In this document: piece after piece, positions 1 to 9,167 of the stretch
Position numbering within the stretch: position 1 is the first letter of the stretch
Layout: every line of letters starts with the position of its first letter
NCBI GenBank assembly: GCA_018651745.1
Contig: JABIDL010000043.1
Span: 1-57,206, forward strand
From: Candidatus Neomarinimicrobiota bacterium
GTDB taxonomy: Bacteria > Fidelibacterota > Marinisomatia > Marinisomatales > TCS55
Length of the DNA stretch: 57,206 bases
Direction of reading: 5' to 3'
Notes under the pieces: model-generated
What the model saw: the letters and a program-made list of their open reading frames with translations, nothing else
What the model was told of the DNA's origin: nothing
The model's database searches: none
Program-made: the position numbers and the translations under genes

Positions 1-86
1 GCGTCAAGATCCAAAGAAAACAGCTTAACCAATTGTCTAAATTTCTTCTCGGAAATATGGGAACGCCTAACATACTTGTTTCTCAT
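1..86 (-). CDS. Transposase, IS1595-like, N-terminal fragment (runs off edge)
   Basis: A partial minus-strand reading frame from ATG at 86 to the window edge encodes 28 residues including ISEKKFRQLVKLFSLDL. This resembles the conserved N-terminal leader of IS1595-family (ISXO2-like) transposases, which precedes their zinc-ribbon/helix-turn-helix region. The DDE catalytic domain is beyond the edge. The match rests on my memory of the family's N-terminal motif and only 28 residues, so the family is probable rather than certain. Confidence 0.5.
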   Translation of the reverse strand, partial: MRNKYVRRSHISEKKFRQLVKLFSLDLD

Positions 87-110
87 TGTCATATAAGAAC
101 TTACAGCCTT
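1..110 (-). mobile_element. Left-edge fragment of an IS1595-like insertion sequence
   Basis: The first ~110 bases hold the beginning of a transposase (ATG at 86) plus a short leader that, read on the minus strand, starts near GGCTGTAAGTTCTTATATG. IS1595/ISXO2-type elements often begin with a GGCTGT-like end a few tens of bases before the transposase ATG. The rest of the element lies outside the window, so neither its boundary nor the second inverted repeat can be checked. The end position is approximate. Confidence 0.35.
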
Positions 111-252
111 TTATCTTATGCATTCTAGTCATGACCCATAAAATTAAATTAAATCTTGGGGTTCTCACTTCTTTAACCTCTAATTTGCTACCTAGAAGTT
201 AAGAATAAATAAAATAATGTGTTTATTTGAAATTGAGAATAATTCTAGGTAA

Positions 253-897
253 TTATGCAGAAGAAGGACACAGATCATTCAAAACACACCCTCCACATTG
301 TGGCCTTCGTGCAATACAAACCGCCCGACCGTGATCAATTACCATGTGAGTTAGTTTTATCCAGTCATGCTGATCAAATAAACCCATCAGTTCAAATTCA
401 ATCTTTTTGGCATCTTTGGTATTGGCCAATCCTAGCAGATTCATAATTCGCACCATATGCGTATCTATGACCATTGATGGAATCTTATAAATTACACCTA
501 GAACACAATTTGCAGTCTTTCTTCCTACGCCGGGGAGTTTTACCAACTCTTCCATCGTTTCGGGGATTTCTCCGTTGTACTCTTCTACAATTTTCAGATT
601 CGCCCCTTGAATGCTCTTAGCTTTCTGATTATGGTATCCGCAGGAATGAATATCTTTAGCGAGCTCGGTGATATCTGAATAGGCAAAATCGTTAGGGCTT
701 TTATATTTACGAAATAATTCTGGTGTTACTTGATTTACGCGATGATCAGTACACTGAGCGGATAATATAGTTGCAACCAGCAATTCATGTGGGCTCGAAT
801 AATTGAGCGAGCACTTGGAATCCGGATAAGAATTATATAGCCGTTCGACAACTACCTGTGCCCTTTGTTTCCGCGCTTTTTTATTTTCCTTAGGCAA
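253..897 (-). CDS. nth: Endonuclease III (DNA glycosylase/AP lyase)
   Basis: Base-excision repair enzyme that removes oxidised pyrimidines and nicks abasic sites. The 214-residue length is normal for the family. Visible signatures are the helix-hairpin-helix LPGVGRKTAN with catalytic Lys127, catalytic Asp145 in VIDTHMVR, and the C-terminal [4Fe-4S] ligands Cys194, 201, 204 and 210 with the canonical C-X6-C-X2-C-X5-C spacing. The start is TTG at 897; no ATG lies in a plausible place and homologues begin at about this distance from the first conserved block. It overlaps the upstream gene's stop by 8 bases, suggesting translational coupling. Confidence 0.95.
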   Translation of the reverse strand: MPKENKKARKQRAQVVVERLYNSYPDSKCSLNYSSPHELLVATILSAQCTDHRVNQVTPELFRKYKSPNDFAYSDITELAKDIHSCGYHNQKAKSIQGANLKIVEEYNGEIPETMEELVKLPGVGRKTANCVLGVIYKIPSMVIDTHMVRIMNLLGLANTKDAKKIEFELMGLFDQHDWIKLTHMVIDHGRAVCIARRPQCGGCVLNDLCPSSA

Positions 898-1207
898 GGA
901 TCTGATCCAAAATTGTTGGAAGGTTTTTGATCAGGGTAGAACGCAAAATAACTCGATTGAATCCACGCGACTTCCAATTTTCCATTTCTTCTTTGGTGTG
1001 AGAGTCAGCATATCCAATAACATAAACGTCATCACAAAGTTTAAGTAAATCTTGGCTTATTGTGGTGCTGATGACCAATACTTTGGTATCTTGATTTAAT
1101 TGATCCGGTTTTTCCAGGAATTCTACCTCGTGGCCAGCCGCAATTAGTTTATCGGATACCTTTACGCCGAGTTCAAATTCTTTTATGGTTAATGCAATAT
1201 GTGCCAT
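890..1207 (-). CDS. Small conserved-looking protein of unknown function
   Basis: 105 residues, ATG start at 1207. It has an alternating beta/alpha pattern (HIALTIKEF, EVEFLEK, KVLVISTTI, VYVIGYADS, RVILRS) suggesting a small Rossmann/flavodoxin-like or receiver-like fold, but no catalytic motif is recognisable and the phospho-acceptor Asp pattern of receivers is not clear. It lies directly upstream of endonuclease III and overlaps it by 8 bases, so the two are probably cotranscribed. Function not recognised. Confidence 0.6.
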   Translation of the reverse strand: MAHIALTIKEFELGVKVSDKLIAAGHEVEFLEKPDQLNQDTKVLVISTTISQDLLKLCDDVYVIGYADSHTKEEMENWKSRGFNRVILRSTLIKNLPTILDQILA

Positions 1208-1225
1208 TTAGGTTCAGACTTTTTT

Positions 1226-1250
1226 AACGCAAAGACGCTAAGTCGCAAAG
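1226..1250. repeat. Dispersed intergenic CGCAAAGACGC-type repeat
   Basis: The intergenic region contains aacgcaaagacgctaag followed by tcgcaaag, a run of related 8-9-base units (NNGCAAAG / ACGCTAAG). Related units recur in inverted arrangement at 42715-42782. Repeats of this look are scattered in intergenic DNA of many bacteria. The rest of the gap 1208-1335 shows nothing else recognisable. Confidence 0.5.
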
Positions 1251-1335
1251 ATTAAAAATGTATATAATATTTTCTTCTTTCATCTTTTCCCCTATTGATC
1301 TTTACATTTTACTCATCGGACATTGCGGTTAATAC

Positions 1336-2280
1336 CTAGGATGCAATTAAGTGTTCAATTCGTTTTTGAACTAAAGGTAAATGTTTTTTTTGAATCCGTT
1401 TCGCTAAAACTCTTAATGCTTCCAAAAACGGGATTTTTTCTAATCTTTTTTCGTTTTCTATCAATTTTTCCGCAATAGGAATAAAATATGTATTTCCATC
1501 ATCAAAAAATTCTACCAAATCAGGTGAAGCCTTATTGTCTAATACAGCCAATGGTTTAACGCCACAAGCATTATCAAGCCAATAGGATATTTCTCGATGG
1601 TAATTTTTAGTTCTAACATATTCCGATGTCCAAATTCTGAACACACTTGTAAAGTCCAACCAACGTGCCGGGTTGAATTCTGAAATCACATAATTAATAC
1701 TATCCCTTGGATGCAAATCGATTCCTTCGTGCATTTCCAATGAGGGTACTTTTTTCATTTCATTTAACAAGCACCTAACAAATGGCCATGATCCTTTTGG
1801 ATCATTCTGGAATGCAAATGCTCGCAAAATATGATACGTAATGGAACCAAATTCCGGAATATTGGTTAATGCATATTCCGCTAAACTTTCCAATACTGCG
1901 GGGCTTTTATCCGAAGCTAAATGAATTTTTGCTGCCTCCAAATCAATGGCTTCAATATCACCAATTTCAAAAAGATTCCAAAGGTCGGATATAAATGCAG
2001 TTTCTCCAAACCCTTCCGAACTGGCTTGATTTAAGATCCGCTCATCATCATCTCTTTTTGCCATCCCTGTTATTGTCGTGACCGCAGAATTCAATAATAT
2101 CTCCGATGGATGGTCAACATCGTCACCTATGATATTTTTTAAGACATTTGTTGTAATAACCGGATGGTGTTTAGCGGAACCATCGTGCACGATTTGAACA
2201 GATATTTTAAGGAAATAAGCAAGAAAATCTCTTAAAGATTTCCCACCCATTAATGCATCGTTCACCGAAATTTTAGACAA
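1336..2280 (-). CDS. Hypothetical alpha-helical protein
   Basis: 314 residues, predominantly helical, with no signal peptide, transmembrane segment or recognised motif. Segments such as PAVLESLAEYAL and PFLEALRVLAKRI hint at a HEAT-like or other helical-repeat scaffold, which is only an impression from amphipathic spacing. The longest frame begins with TTG at 2280 and lacks a convincing ribosome-binding site; GTG at 2265 and ATG at 2250 are alternatives that remove at most 10 residues. It lies downstream of a lipoprotein gene on the same strand. Function not recognised. Confidence 0.6.
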   Translation of the reverse strand: MSKISVNDALMGGKSLRDFLAYFLKISVQIVHDGSAKHHPVITTNVLKNIIGDDVDHPSEILLNSAVTTITGMAKRDDDERILNQASSEGFGETAFISDLWNLFEIGDIEAIDLEAAKIHLASDKSPAVLESLAEYALTNIPEFGSITYHILRAFAFQNDPKGSWPFVRCLLNEMKKVPSLEMHEGIDLHPRDSINYVISEFNPARWLDFTSVFRIWTSEYVRTKNYHREISYWLDNACGVKPLAVLDNKASPDLVEFFDDGNTYFIPIAEKLIENEKRLEKIPFLEALRVLAKRIQKKHLPLVQKRIEHLIAS

Positions 2281-2323
2281 AGATTGAATTTATTGATTTA
2301 GTTGAAAAAGGATGATGGGATAT

Positions 2324-2980
2324 TTATTCAGAATTCCCCAGTTGGAAATACACCAACATTGATAAGCCGGTCATTCTTGAAAATTCAGATGGGATTCCCG
2401 CATCTGACACGTGCGGAGTATCTCCGTAGCGGCCGATGTTTTCATCGCTGTCCCACGCCCAACCAGGATTAAGGACACTCGATATAGGCATTGAATTAAA
2501 ATCATGATAGTAACCAATTTCAAAACCCATTTTATCTTTTATCTGGGATCCGAATAAAACGCCTATTCGCGTGGAAGTATTGCCCGTAATACCTTCCGGA
2601 ATGTACATACCGCGAAAGCCCCACCATCTATATCTATTTTCTCCAGCCTTTATAAATTTATAATAAGTAAAATCCATATTATAATTGGGGTTTAAGCTCC
2701 AAGAAAGATTAATTACATCCCATTTATTATCTTTCAAATACAAGAGCCTGCTGTAATCTATCCCGGTTCCATAAACCGGAAGTCCAACTCGGATTCCAAC
2801 ATCGCTCACTTCTGAAATTCCTTTACGATACCACATGTATGGAAAAACATTTTCAAGAGAAAGTGTATAACCATATCTCGACTCACCCTTTTTAAGACGT
2901 TTGGGGCTAATGGTCGGATGTGTTGCGCATCCGGCGAATAATGCAAAGGCAATCAAAAGAATGACGCCGTTTATTTTCAT
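2324..2980 (-). CDS. Outer-envelope lipoprotein, unknown function
   Basis: 218 residues with a lipoprotein signal peptide: charged MKING, hydrophobic stretch, and the lipobox LFAGC (Cys18), so it is predicted to be lipid-anchored after signal peptidase II cleavage. The mature part is rich in Tyr, Trp and Gly with alternating strand-like segments (YGYTLSLENVFPYMWYRKG, RIGVLFGSQI, GFEIGYYHDF, LSMLVYFQL), consistent with a small beta-barrel or beta-sandwich. It starts 6 bases after the CBS-domain gene's stop, so it is probably in the same transcript. No family recognised. Confidence 0.7.
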   Translation of the reverse strand: MKINGVILLIAFALFAGCATHPTISPKRLKKGESRYGYTLSLENVFPYMWYRKGISEVSDVGIRVGLPVYGTGIDYSRLLYLKDNKWDVINLSWSLNPNYNMDFTYYKFIKAGENRYRWWGFRGMYIPEGITGNTSTRIGVLFGSQIKDKMGFEIGYYHDFNSMPISSVLNPGWAWDSDENIGRYGDTPHVSDAGIPSEFSRMTGLSMLVYFQLGNSE

Positions 2981-2986
2981 AAGATG

Positions 2987-3520
2987 CTAGCCGCCTTCAG
3001 GTCTATCAAATGAACCTTGTGGATTTGGCGGCAGGTTTAGTACTTCCTGACTAAAAAAGGTTGAAATATAACTAACGATGTCCACCAATGATATCACGCC
3101 AACTGCGGTATCTGAATCATCTGTAATAGGAACATGCCTAAACCCTCCCACATACATTTTATTTAAAGCAAATGCGATTGGGTCTTCTAAGCGTAAACTT
3201 TCCGGATTTTCTGTCATATAATTTCTCAAAGTTTCATTATTTAGATCGATTCCTTTGCCTGTTATTTTTAATAAAATATCGCGCTCTGTTATAATCCCCG
3301 CCAAACGACTATCACGGTTAATCAAAACACATCCCATGGACTTTAGTTGCAACTCTTGGATCATAGATTCTAGAGAGTCATCCACATTAAGTAAAATAGG
3401 TTTGGATAAATTTAAAGAAGAAATTGGATCATTAATTGAAACGGCTTCTGAAAGATCACGTTCCTCTTCGGCTTCCAATTCATCCATTCTGTCTAATTCG
3501 TCATCAAATTCTCTTTGCAT
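2987..3520 (-). CDS. Tandem CBS-domain protein
   Basis: 177 residues. An acidic N-terminal ~35 residues precedes two CBS motifs forming one Bateman module: residues ~40-100 (GCVLINRDSRLAGIITERDIL) and ~105-165 (RHVPITDDSDTAVGVISLVDIV). Both carry the G-[IV]-[IV]-[ST]-x-x-D signature. Such modules bind adenine nucleotides or other ligands and regulate partners. No effector domain is attached, so the target is unknown. It is cytoplasmic, ATG at 3520, with the sorting-tail protein gene 12 bases upstream and a lipoprotein gene just downstream. Confidence 0.85.
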   Translation of the reverse strand: MQREFDDELDRMDELEAEEERDLSEAVSINDPISSLNLSKPILLNVDDSLESMIQELQLKSMGCVLINRDSRLAGIITERDILLKITGKGIDLNNETLRNYMTENPESLRLEDPIAFALNKMYVGGFRHVPITDDSDTAVGVISLVDIVSYISTFFSQEVLNLPPNPQGSFDRPEGG

Positions 3521-3532
3521 AGCTACATCCTT

Positions 3533-5320
3533 TTACTTTAGGTAAATCATTTTTCGACTTTGCACCACAGGATGAAAGTCTTTCATTTTTGCTATAATAG
3601 TCAAGAAATATACACCGCTAGAATGATCATGTGCATCCCAAACGAAAGAATATTGCCCGGGGCTTAATGCCTCTGATTGAACAAATTCTTGTATCTTCCT
3701 TCCACCTGCATCCGTAACAAACAAATCTATAACTGCATGCTCAATCAAATCAATAGACACGGATGTATTTGCATTAAATGGGTTCGGATAATTCTGGAAC
3801 ATTGCAAATACTTCTGGAATGATCTGCTGTCCTAAAGATGGTTTGCGAAAATCATTCGGTTCTCCAAAAGTAGAAAAGTTTACATCCTGCCAATTCCCTC
3901 CATCCGGAATGCGACATTCCATTAATGGTTTATTGAAGAAGATAGGGCGAGATTCTCCATAAGTTTGCCAATTCCCATATTCATCCTGCAGTTTGAGATG
4001 TAACCACCCGCCACTTCCATAATTGGATTCGATGGTAAAAATAGAATCCAAATAAGTTTGCTCTAAGTGAAGATCTTCTCTCAGAGTCCAAAGGAGTTCA
4101 TCATCAATAAAGACACCATAAATTCTTAATTGATCGCTTTTTCCCGCAATTTCGACTTTTAAAGAATTGCTATTAGGGTCGTACAATATCTCGTTCAACC
4201 AGTAGTCATTACTATGAATAACAGTCTGGGGGTAAATAAGCTGATTTACATAATCCGTTTGACCATAATGACCGTTCAAATAATGGGTTATAGTTCCCTC
4301 GTTTTTTATAATCGGGAAATGCGCAATAGATTGTTGATCTAATATTACTTCAATTTGATTCCAATTTTCAGGAAGGCTAAAATTTAAAGAAGAATCTTCA
4401 GCAACATTTTGTAATTCTATTTTAATGTCTTCTAATTCATTTTTAAACACCAATGTTGATGTCGGTATATCAACTAAAGTATAAAGTTCAATATCTGCAT
4501 GGATATCTTGACGGCCGTGTTTCACGACAATAATTCGAGAAGATGATTCAATGAGTTCAAGGTCCCTATCCAAGAGAAGCATAGCATTAGGGATAACTAA
4601 TTCAACCATATCCTGCAATTCCTTTTCTCCTGTTTTTTTGTATTCCACCGGAGTCATAAGTAGAGCATTACGAAATATCGGTTCATACTCTTCCCATCTT
4701 TTATTCCATAGATTATTGAGTGCATTTATTTTTTCTTCTGAACCCAATGTTTCCATATTTGGTAATAATTTCGTCCTGACCAATCCAAACCATTGGTTTA
4801 ATTTTTCTGTACCACTCAGTTTTGAAGAAATAACTGAAAATTCTGAAGTGTTTTCAGTTGGAAATTCATTTTTAAAAAATTCGATCATAATTTGATTAGA
4901 TATCAATGAAACATCATTCAATTCACCAGAAACTGGTTTGGAAAGGTTCTCGTAATTACCAACTTTTTGAAATGATAAAGACTGGGCAAAAGGTTCCATT
5001 CCCAAATCACTTTTAATGGATTTCCCGGTATCAAGAACAAACTCTATATGATAAAATGCTGTTTGACCTTCGATCAAGTTTACATCCAAATATCTAGTTC
5101 TTCCTGGATCAATTTCAGATAAACGTTGATAAGATTTTCGACGATCAATAGATCTGTAGATATGTATTCCTTTGGCAGAAATATCATCAGTTTTAGACCA
5201 AACTAATAATACTGATCCGACTCCACTATAGGCATCCAGCCGCACGGATTGCTCTCCATTTGCGACTCCAATAGAGACATTGATAGTGAATAATAAGCTG
5301 ATTAGTTTAGTTCGAAACAT
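3533..5320 (-). CDS. Secreted protein with Fn3-like domain and type IX-like sorting tail
   Basis: 595 residues from ATG 5320; an upstream in-frame TTG at 5344 would add 8 residues before a good signal peptide (MFRTKLISLLFTINVSIGVANG), so the ATG is preferred. Residues ~25-110 resemble a fibronectin type III domain (VLLVWSKTDD ... TAFYHIEFV). The middle is unassigned and helical around residues 140-290. The last ~85 residues are a FlgD/Por-like sorting domain: FQNYPNPFNANTSVSIDL, a GG-turn and SGVYFLTI, ending RKMIYLK. The protein is expected to be exported and attached to or released at the cell surface. Ligand unknown. Confidence 0.8.
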   Translation of the reverse strand: MFRTKLISLLFTINVSIGVANGEQSVRLDAYSGVGSVLLVWSKTDDISAKGIHIYRSIDRRKSYQRLSEIDPGRTRYLDVNLIEGQTAFYHIEFVLDTGKSIKSDLGMEPFAQSLSFQKVGNYENLSKPVSGELNDVSLISNQIMIEFFKNEFPTENTSEFSVISSKLSGTEKLNQWFGLVRTKLLPNMETLGSEEKINALNNLWNKRWEEYEPIFRNALLMTPVEYKKTGEKELQDMVELVIPNAMLLLDRDLELIESSSRIIVVKHGRQDIHADIELYTLVDIPTSTLVFKNELEDIKIELQNVAEDSSLNFSLPENWNQIEVILDQQSIAHFPIIKNEGTITHYLNGHYGQTDYVNQLIYPQTVIHSNDYWLNEILYDPNSNSLKVEIAGKSDQLRIYGVFIDDELLWTLREDLHLEQTYLDSIFTIESNYGSGGWLHLKLQDEYGNWQTYGESRPIFFNKPLMECRIPDGGNWQDVNFSTFGEPNDFRKPSLGQQIIPEVFAMFQNYPNPFNANTSVSIDLIEHAVIDLFVTDAGGRKIQEFVQSEALSPGQYSFVWDAHDHSSGVYFLTIIAKMKDFHPVVQSRKMIYLK

Positions 5321-5393
5321 AGGATTTTCCCAGGCAAGGAACAATTTGGAGTAATTCTAAAGGTAAGGCAAGCCTTTTCCTCGTGAAATTTGT

Positions 5394-7046
5394 TTATTTT
5401 AAATACGTAATTTTCCGCGTTGTTGAATTAATCCTATCTGAAACAGTCACAAAATAAACTCCCGCCGGCTGGGATTTAGGTGCCCAGGTAAATGAATTAT
5501 CCCCTTTAAATAAGTCTCCGTCAAACAATACTTCCACTACTTTTCCCTCAATATCAAAAATAGTTACTGACAGATTCCCGGGCGTAAGTAATGAAATGGA
5601 AAAACTGATTCCGCTGTTAAATGGGTTCGGAAACCCTTCGGAAAGACTATACGCTACAGGGAATATTTCAGCATCAACAGATTCAAAACTAGAATAGTTA
5701 ATGGCATCCCAAACATTGATGATTCCATACCCATAATTATTATCTGGTGAACTGTGCTGAGATGCCGTCTGGATCAATGCTTCTCTCACCATCATGGGAT
5801 TCCAGGTTGGATGAGCACTCAAAATCAAAGCCGCTGATCCTCCAACCAATGGTGCGGCAAGAGACGTTCCGCTAGCAGCTGTGTATCCCTTCCCAGCAGG
5901 ACTTGCGCAAGCAGTAGCCACACCGCGAGCACATACCTCAGGTTTAATCCGTCCATCATAGGTTGGACCATGAGAACTAAAACTGGCAATTGTACCATTT
6001 GATGAAACCGCCCCGACACTGATAACCGAATCTGCATCAGCAGGTGCAATTATATAATTCCAAGTGTTATTCCCTTCATTCCCAGCAGCAGTAACACAAA
6101 CCATCCCAAGTGCTACTGCAATATCTACAGCAATTGTCGTAACAGCAGAATCCCCATTCATATCTTCGTAGGTGTACCAGTCAAGATAACCAAGCGAAGT
6201 GGAAACAATATCCGCCCCGTTTGTTTCTCCCCACTCTAGACCGGCAACATAATTATCCTCTTCAATTTGGATTTCCTCATCTACCTTCTCTGTTTTTGCT
6301 AACAGAAATTCCGAATCGAATGCGGGGCCAATTAAATAACCCGGGGCGTACCCGGCCATCGCAGATAAAACCATTGTCCCATGATTATGTTGATAGATTG
6401 TGTCTTCGTGAACCGTTTCGTTTGCTGTGATTTCATCATCGTTTACGAAATCCCATTCATCTATCAAATTCAGTGAATCAAATACTGCGTGGTCAAGGCT
6501 AAATCCCGTATCCATAACAAGAATGCGTACGCCTTCTCCAGTAAATCCAGCGTCATGTGCTAAGTCGCACCCAATCTGTTCCATTTGTGCCTGAGCATTT
6601 CCATAATCCAATGTTTGTATACTCCGATTACCGGCTATGTTTTGATTAGGTTGAGGATTTACTTTCTGTCGTCGAAAAGAAGGAACCGATTTTATTTTTT
6701 TAACAAAGGGAAATTTCAGAATTGTATCTATCTGTGCATCTGTTCCCAAGATTGAGACTGCATTCAACCAGCGACTTACCTTTTCAATCTGCGCACCAGT
6801 AGTTTTTATATTTTGCAGATAACCTTTGCTCACCGGAATGTCGTATTCTGTCACCACATTCTCGCCCAATACCTTTTTCCGTCGGACAATTGTTTTTTGA
6901 TCAAGACTTTCTGCAATTCTTTGAAGATCTAACTGAGATTGGATTTGCTTATCCTTAAAAAACACCCAAATCTTCTTAGCTTCAGAATGTGAGCTTTCAC
7001 CCAGCAACAAAGATATTGTACAGATAAGTAACAGATAGAATCGCAC
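5394..7046 (-). CDS. Secreted subtilisin-like serine protease (S8) with sorting tail
   Basis: Predicted extracellular peptidase. From GTG at 7046 it has 550 residues. This start gives a compact signal peptide (RFYLLLICTISLLLGESSHSEA) and begins 20 bases after the citrate synthase stop, whereas the longest frame starts with TTG inside citrate synthase. No strong ribosome-binding site is seen, so the start is provisional. The catalytic triad is Asp179 (VMDTGF), His222 (HNHGT) and Ser395 (SGTSLAAP), with oxyanion Asn323 (AAGNEG). A propeptide-like region precedes Asp179. The C-terminal ~85 residues form a sorting domain (EGFPNPFNSGISFSISLL ... SRINSTTRKITYLK-like ending in KITYLK). Confidence 0.9.
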   Translation of the reverse strand: MRFYLLLICTISLLLGESSHSEAKKIWVFFKDKQIQSQLDLQRIAESLDQKTIVRRKKVLGENVVTEYDIPVSKGYLQNIKTTGAQIEKVSRWLNAVSILGTDAQIDTILKFPFVKKIKSVPSFRRQKVNPQPNQNIAGNRSIQTLDYGNAQAQMEQIGCDLAHDAGFTGEGVRILVMDTGFSLDHAVFDSLNLIDEWDFVNDDEITANETVHEDTIYQHNHGTMVLSAMAGYAPGYLIGPAFDSEFLLAKTEKVDEEIQIEEDNYVAGLEWGETNGADIVSTSLGYLDWYTYEDMNGDSAVTTIAVDIAVALGMVCVTAAGNEGNNTWNYIIAPADADSVISVGAVSSNGTIASFSSHGPTYDGRIKPEVCARGVATACASPAGKGYTAASGTSLAAPLVGGSAALILSAHPTWNPMMVREALIQTASQHSSPDNNYGYGIINVWDAINYSSFESVDAEIFPVAYSLSEGFPNPFNSGISFSISLLTPGNLSVTIFDIEGKVVEVLFDGDLFKGDNSFTWAPKSQPAGVYFVTVSDRINSTTRKITYLK

Positions 7047-7065
7047 AATTACGTTTAAAATGTAA

Positions 7066-8337
7066 TCAGGTATTTTCTTGAATCCAGTCTGTTGTGACAG
7101 ACTTTGGACGTGTAATGGGGACGCCCAGCGCACGATTAATAACCATTTGTGCAATCATTCCCATCGCACGAGAGATGCTGAATAATACAGTATAAAATTT
7201 GAACTCGGTGAGTCCATAGTAATATAACAACGACCCTGATGCAGCATCCACATTTGGCCAAGGATTTTTTGCCTTTCCCTGTTCCAGCAATACACCCGGC
7301 ACCACATCAAATAATAGATTTACGATTGAAAAAATATCGTCATTATGAATGTGTTCTTTCCCAAAATTGATAAACGCAACAAATCTTGGATCTGCACATC
7401 TGAGAACAGCATGACCATATCCTGGTACAACTCGCCCGCTTTTTAACCATTCCCAGCAGTACTCCGCTAATTCCTTTTGATTCGGAACCTTGTTGAAATG
7501 ATCTCTGACACTTAAAACAAATTTAAGACATTCCTGATTTGCCAATCCATGAAGCGGTCCGGCAAGTCCATTTAATCCGGACACCACTGAATAAAAAGGG
7601 TCCGATAAGGCAGAAGCAACCGTATGCGCTGCAAATGCGCTCACATTACCACCTTCATGGTCACAATGCACCATGAGGTAGAGCTGCATAAGTTTTCTGA
7701 AATCGCCATCTGGATCATCTATTCCTGTCATGACAGCAAAATTTGAAGCCCAATCCAAATTAGGATCGGGATCAATTCTAGCACCTTTATTAAAATGCAT
7801 TCGGTAAATGCCCGCAGCTAAGGTAGGCAATTTGGCAATCAGCGAAATTCCATCTTCTAAAATTGGCTCCCAATATTCTGATTTTTTTATTCCTGCATTA
7901 TATTGCTTTTTGAATTCACTCCCATCCTGCATAACTAGAATTCCGGTTGTCAGCATTGTCATTGGATGGGAATCCAAAGGCATTTCTCTCAATACTTTCC
8001 ACACATATTCCGGGACATGATGATTCGCCTTAATCTGGGAGGACAAATCTTTCAATTCAGATTCATCAGGGAGTGCGCCAGTCAAGAGAAGATAAAATAC
8101 TTCTTCGGGAAGAATATCAATGATATCCAACAAAGGGTGACCGCGAATAATGAGTCCTTCATCCGCCGATACATTTGATGTATCGCATATAAATCCGCGA
8201 ATTCCTCTCATACCACCAAATGCTTGAGAAACAGTCACTTCACTTATTATGGATGACCCCTTTTCGGCGATCAGTGTTTTAGCTCTTTCCTGAAGTGCAG
8301 GAATTTGTGCTTTTAATTTATTCTGTAAGAGTCCCAT
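7066..8337 (-). CDS. gltA: Citrate synthase, mitochondrial/eukaryote-like type
   Basis: Condenses oxaloacetate with acetyl-CoA to citrate, the first step of the TCA cycle. 423 residues, close to mitochondrial enzymes. Catalytic residues are visible: His263 in NGLAGPLHGLANQE, His309 in VVPGYGHAVLR and Asp364 in NPWPNVDAASG. The wording of these motifs matches animal/plant mitochondrial synthases more than the E. coli hexameric type I enzyme. ATG at 8337. The subtilase follows 20 bases downstream; a functional link is not implied. Other TCA genes are absent nearby apart from malic enzyme at 35949-37571. Confidence 0.95.
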   Translation of the reverse strand: MGLLQNKLKAQIPALQERAKTLIAEKGSSIISEVTVSQAFGGMRGIRGFICDTSNVSADEGLIIRGHPLLDIIDILPEEVFYLLLTGALPDESELKDLSSQIKANHHVPEYVWKVLREMPLDSHPMTMLTTGILVMQDGSEFKKQYNAGIKKSEYWEPILEDGISLIAKLPTLAAGIYRMHFNKGARIDPDPNLDWASNFAVMTGIDDPDGDFRKLMQLYLMVHCDHEGGNVSAFAAHTVASALSDPFYSVVSGLNGLAGPLHGLANQECLKFVLSVRDHFNKVPNQKELAEYCWEWLKSGRVVPGYGHAVLRCADPRFVAFINFGKEHIHNDDIFSIVNLLFDVVPGVLLEQGKAKNPWPNVDAASGSLLYYYGLTEFKFYTVLFSISRAMGMIAQMVINRALGVPITRPKSVTTDWIQENT

Positions 8338-8382
8338 GTATACCTTGAATTTAATGCCATTTTTATTGACTAAAAAATAGTC

Positions 8383-9057
8383 TCATTCACACATTTCCAA
8401 ACTATTTATTACCTCATCAAATGAAATTACTGTTAAATCCGCATGTGGCAATACGGCATTTCGTTTAACATTCCCAGTATAAGCAAAAAACAAATTTGCT
8501 TGTCCGGATATTTTCATTTCCGCATCTGAATATCCATCGCCCACAACAAGGATATTGCCGTTTAGTTTAAGAGATGCCAGCAATTTTGATTTTCCATTAT
8601 GTTTTGAGAGTAGGTTATTTTTGTTGGTACCTGTCACCCAGCCGGCTTGGTCAAATATAAATTCGTTACCAAAGATATGATTTTTTATAAAAGGCATTTT
8701 TTCTAATACTTGCTCTATTACTGTTTTAAATCCTCCCGAAATAATAAAAATCTTTTCCTTGTGGTGGTTAAAAAATTCAAAATGTTTGATAATGGAGTCA
8801 TCGATTCTTTCTCTTAATGATGATATAAGTTGATTGACATGCGATTTATTTGCCTTCAATAATTGAATTCGCTTAGTTAATGATTCATCAAACGGCATTT
8901 CTCCGGACATTCCTGACGCTGTAATTGATTCTATTTCAGAAATGATTTGAGCTTTTTTAGTAGATTGCGATAATGAAATACGTGCAAGCTCATCCATGGT
9001 TTCACCGCGAATAATTGTATTATCAAAATCTAGAATCAAGAACTGAGCTTTCATCAT
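8383..9057 (-). CDS. HAD-superfamily phosphatase, phosphoserine phosphatase-like
   Basis: 224 residues with all four HAD motifs: I, LDFDNT (nucleophile and acid Asp); II, IISGG; III, a Lys near KSKLLASLK; IV, VVGDGYSDAEM. The helical cap between motifs I and II places it in subfamily IB with SerB and related small-molecule phosphatases. The substrate cannot be fixed; phosphoserine or a similar phosphorylated metabolite is likely. Tandem ATG codons at 9057 and 9054. It is divergent from the sulfatase gene, with a 110-base shared upstream region, and lies 45 bases before citrate synthase. Confidence 0.8.
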   Translation of the reverse strand: MMKAQFLILDFDNTIIRGETMDELARISLSQSTKKAQIISEIESITASGMSGEMPFDESLTKRIQLLKANKSHVNQLISSLRERIDDSIIKHFEFFNHHKEKIFIISGGFKTVIEQVLEKMPFIKNHIFGNEFIFDQAGWVTGTNKNNLLSKHNGKSKLLASLKLNGNILVVGDGYSDAEMKISGQANLFFAYTGNVKRNAVLPHADLTVISFDEVINSLEMCE

Positions 9058-9167
9058 TCTATGAAATTAGCATATTAAGAGTACATCAAAACTATTAAGT
9101 TTATTAGAATTTGAAGTTGTAGAATAATCCAGTACCCTTAATTTCCAACTTCGAATCCCAATTATTT

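Noticed and set aside
7047-7154. Extended TTG start for the subtilase
   Set aside because: It overlaps the citrate synthase coding end and adds a segment that destroys the signal peptide; GTG 7046 is more sensible.
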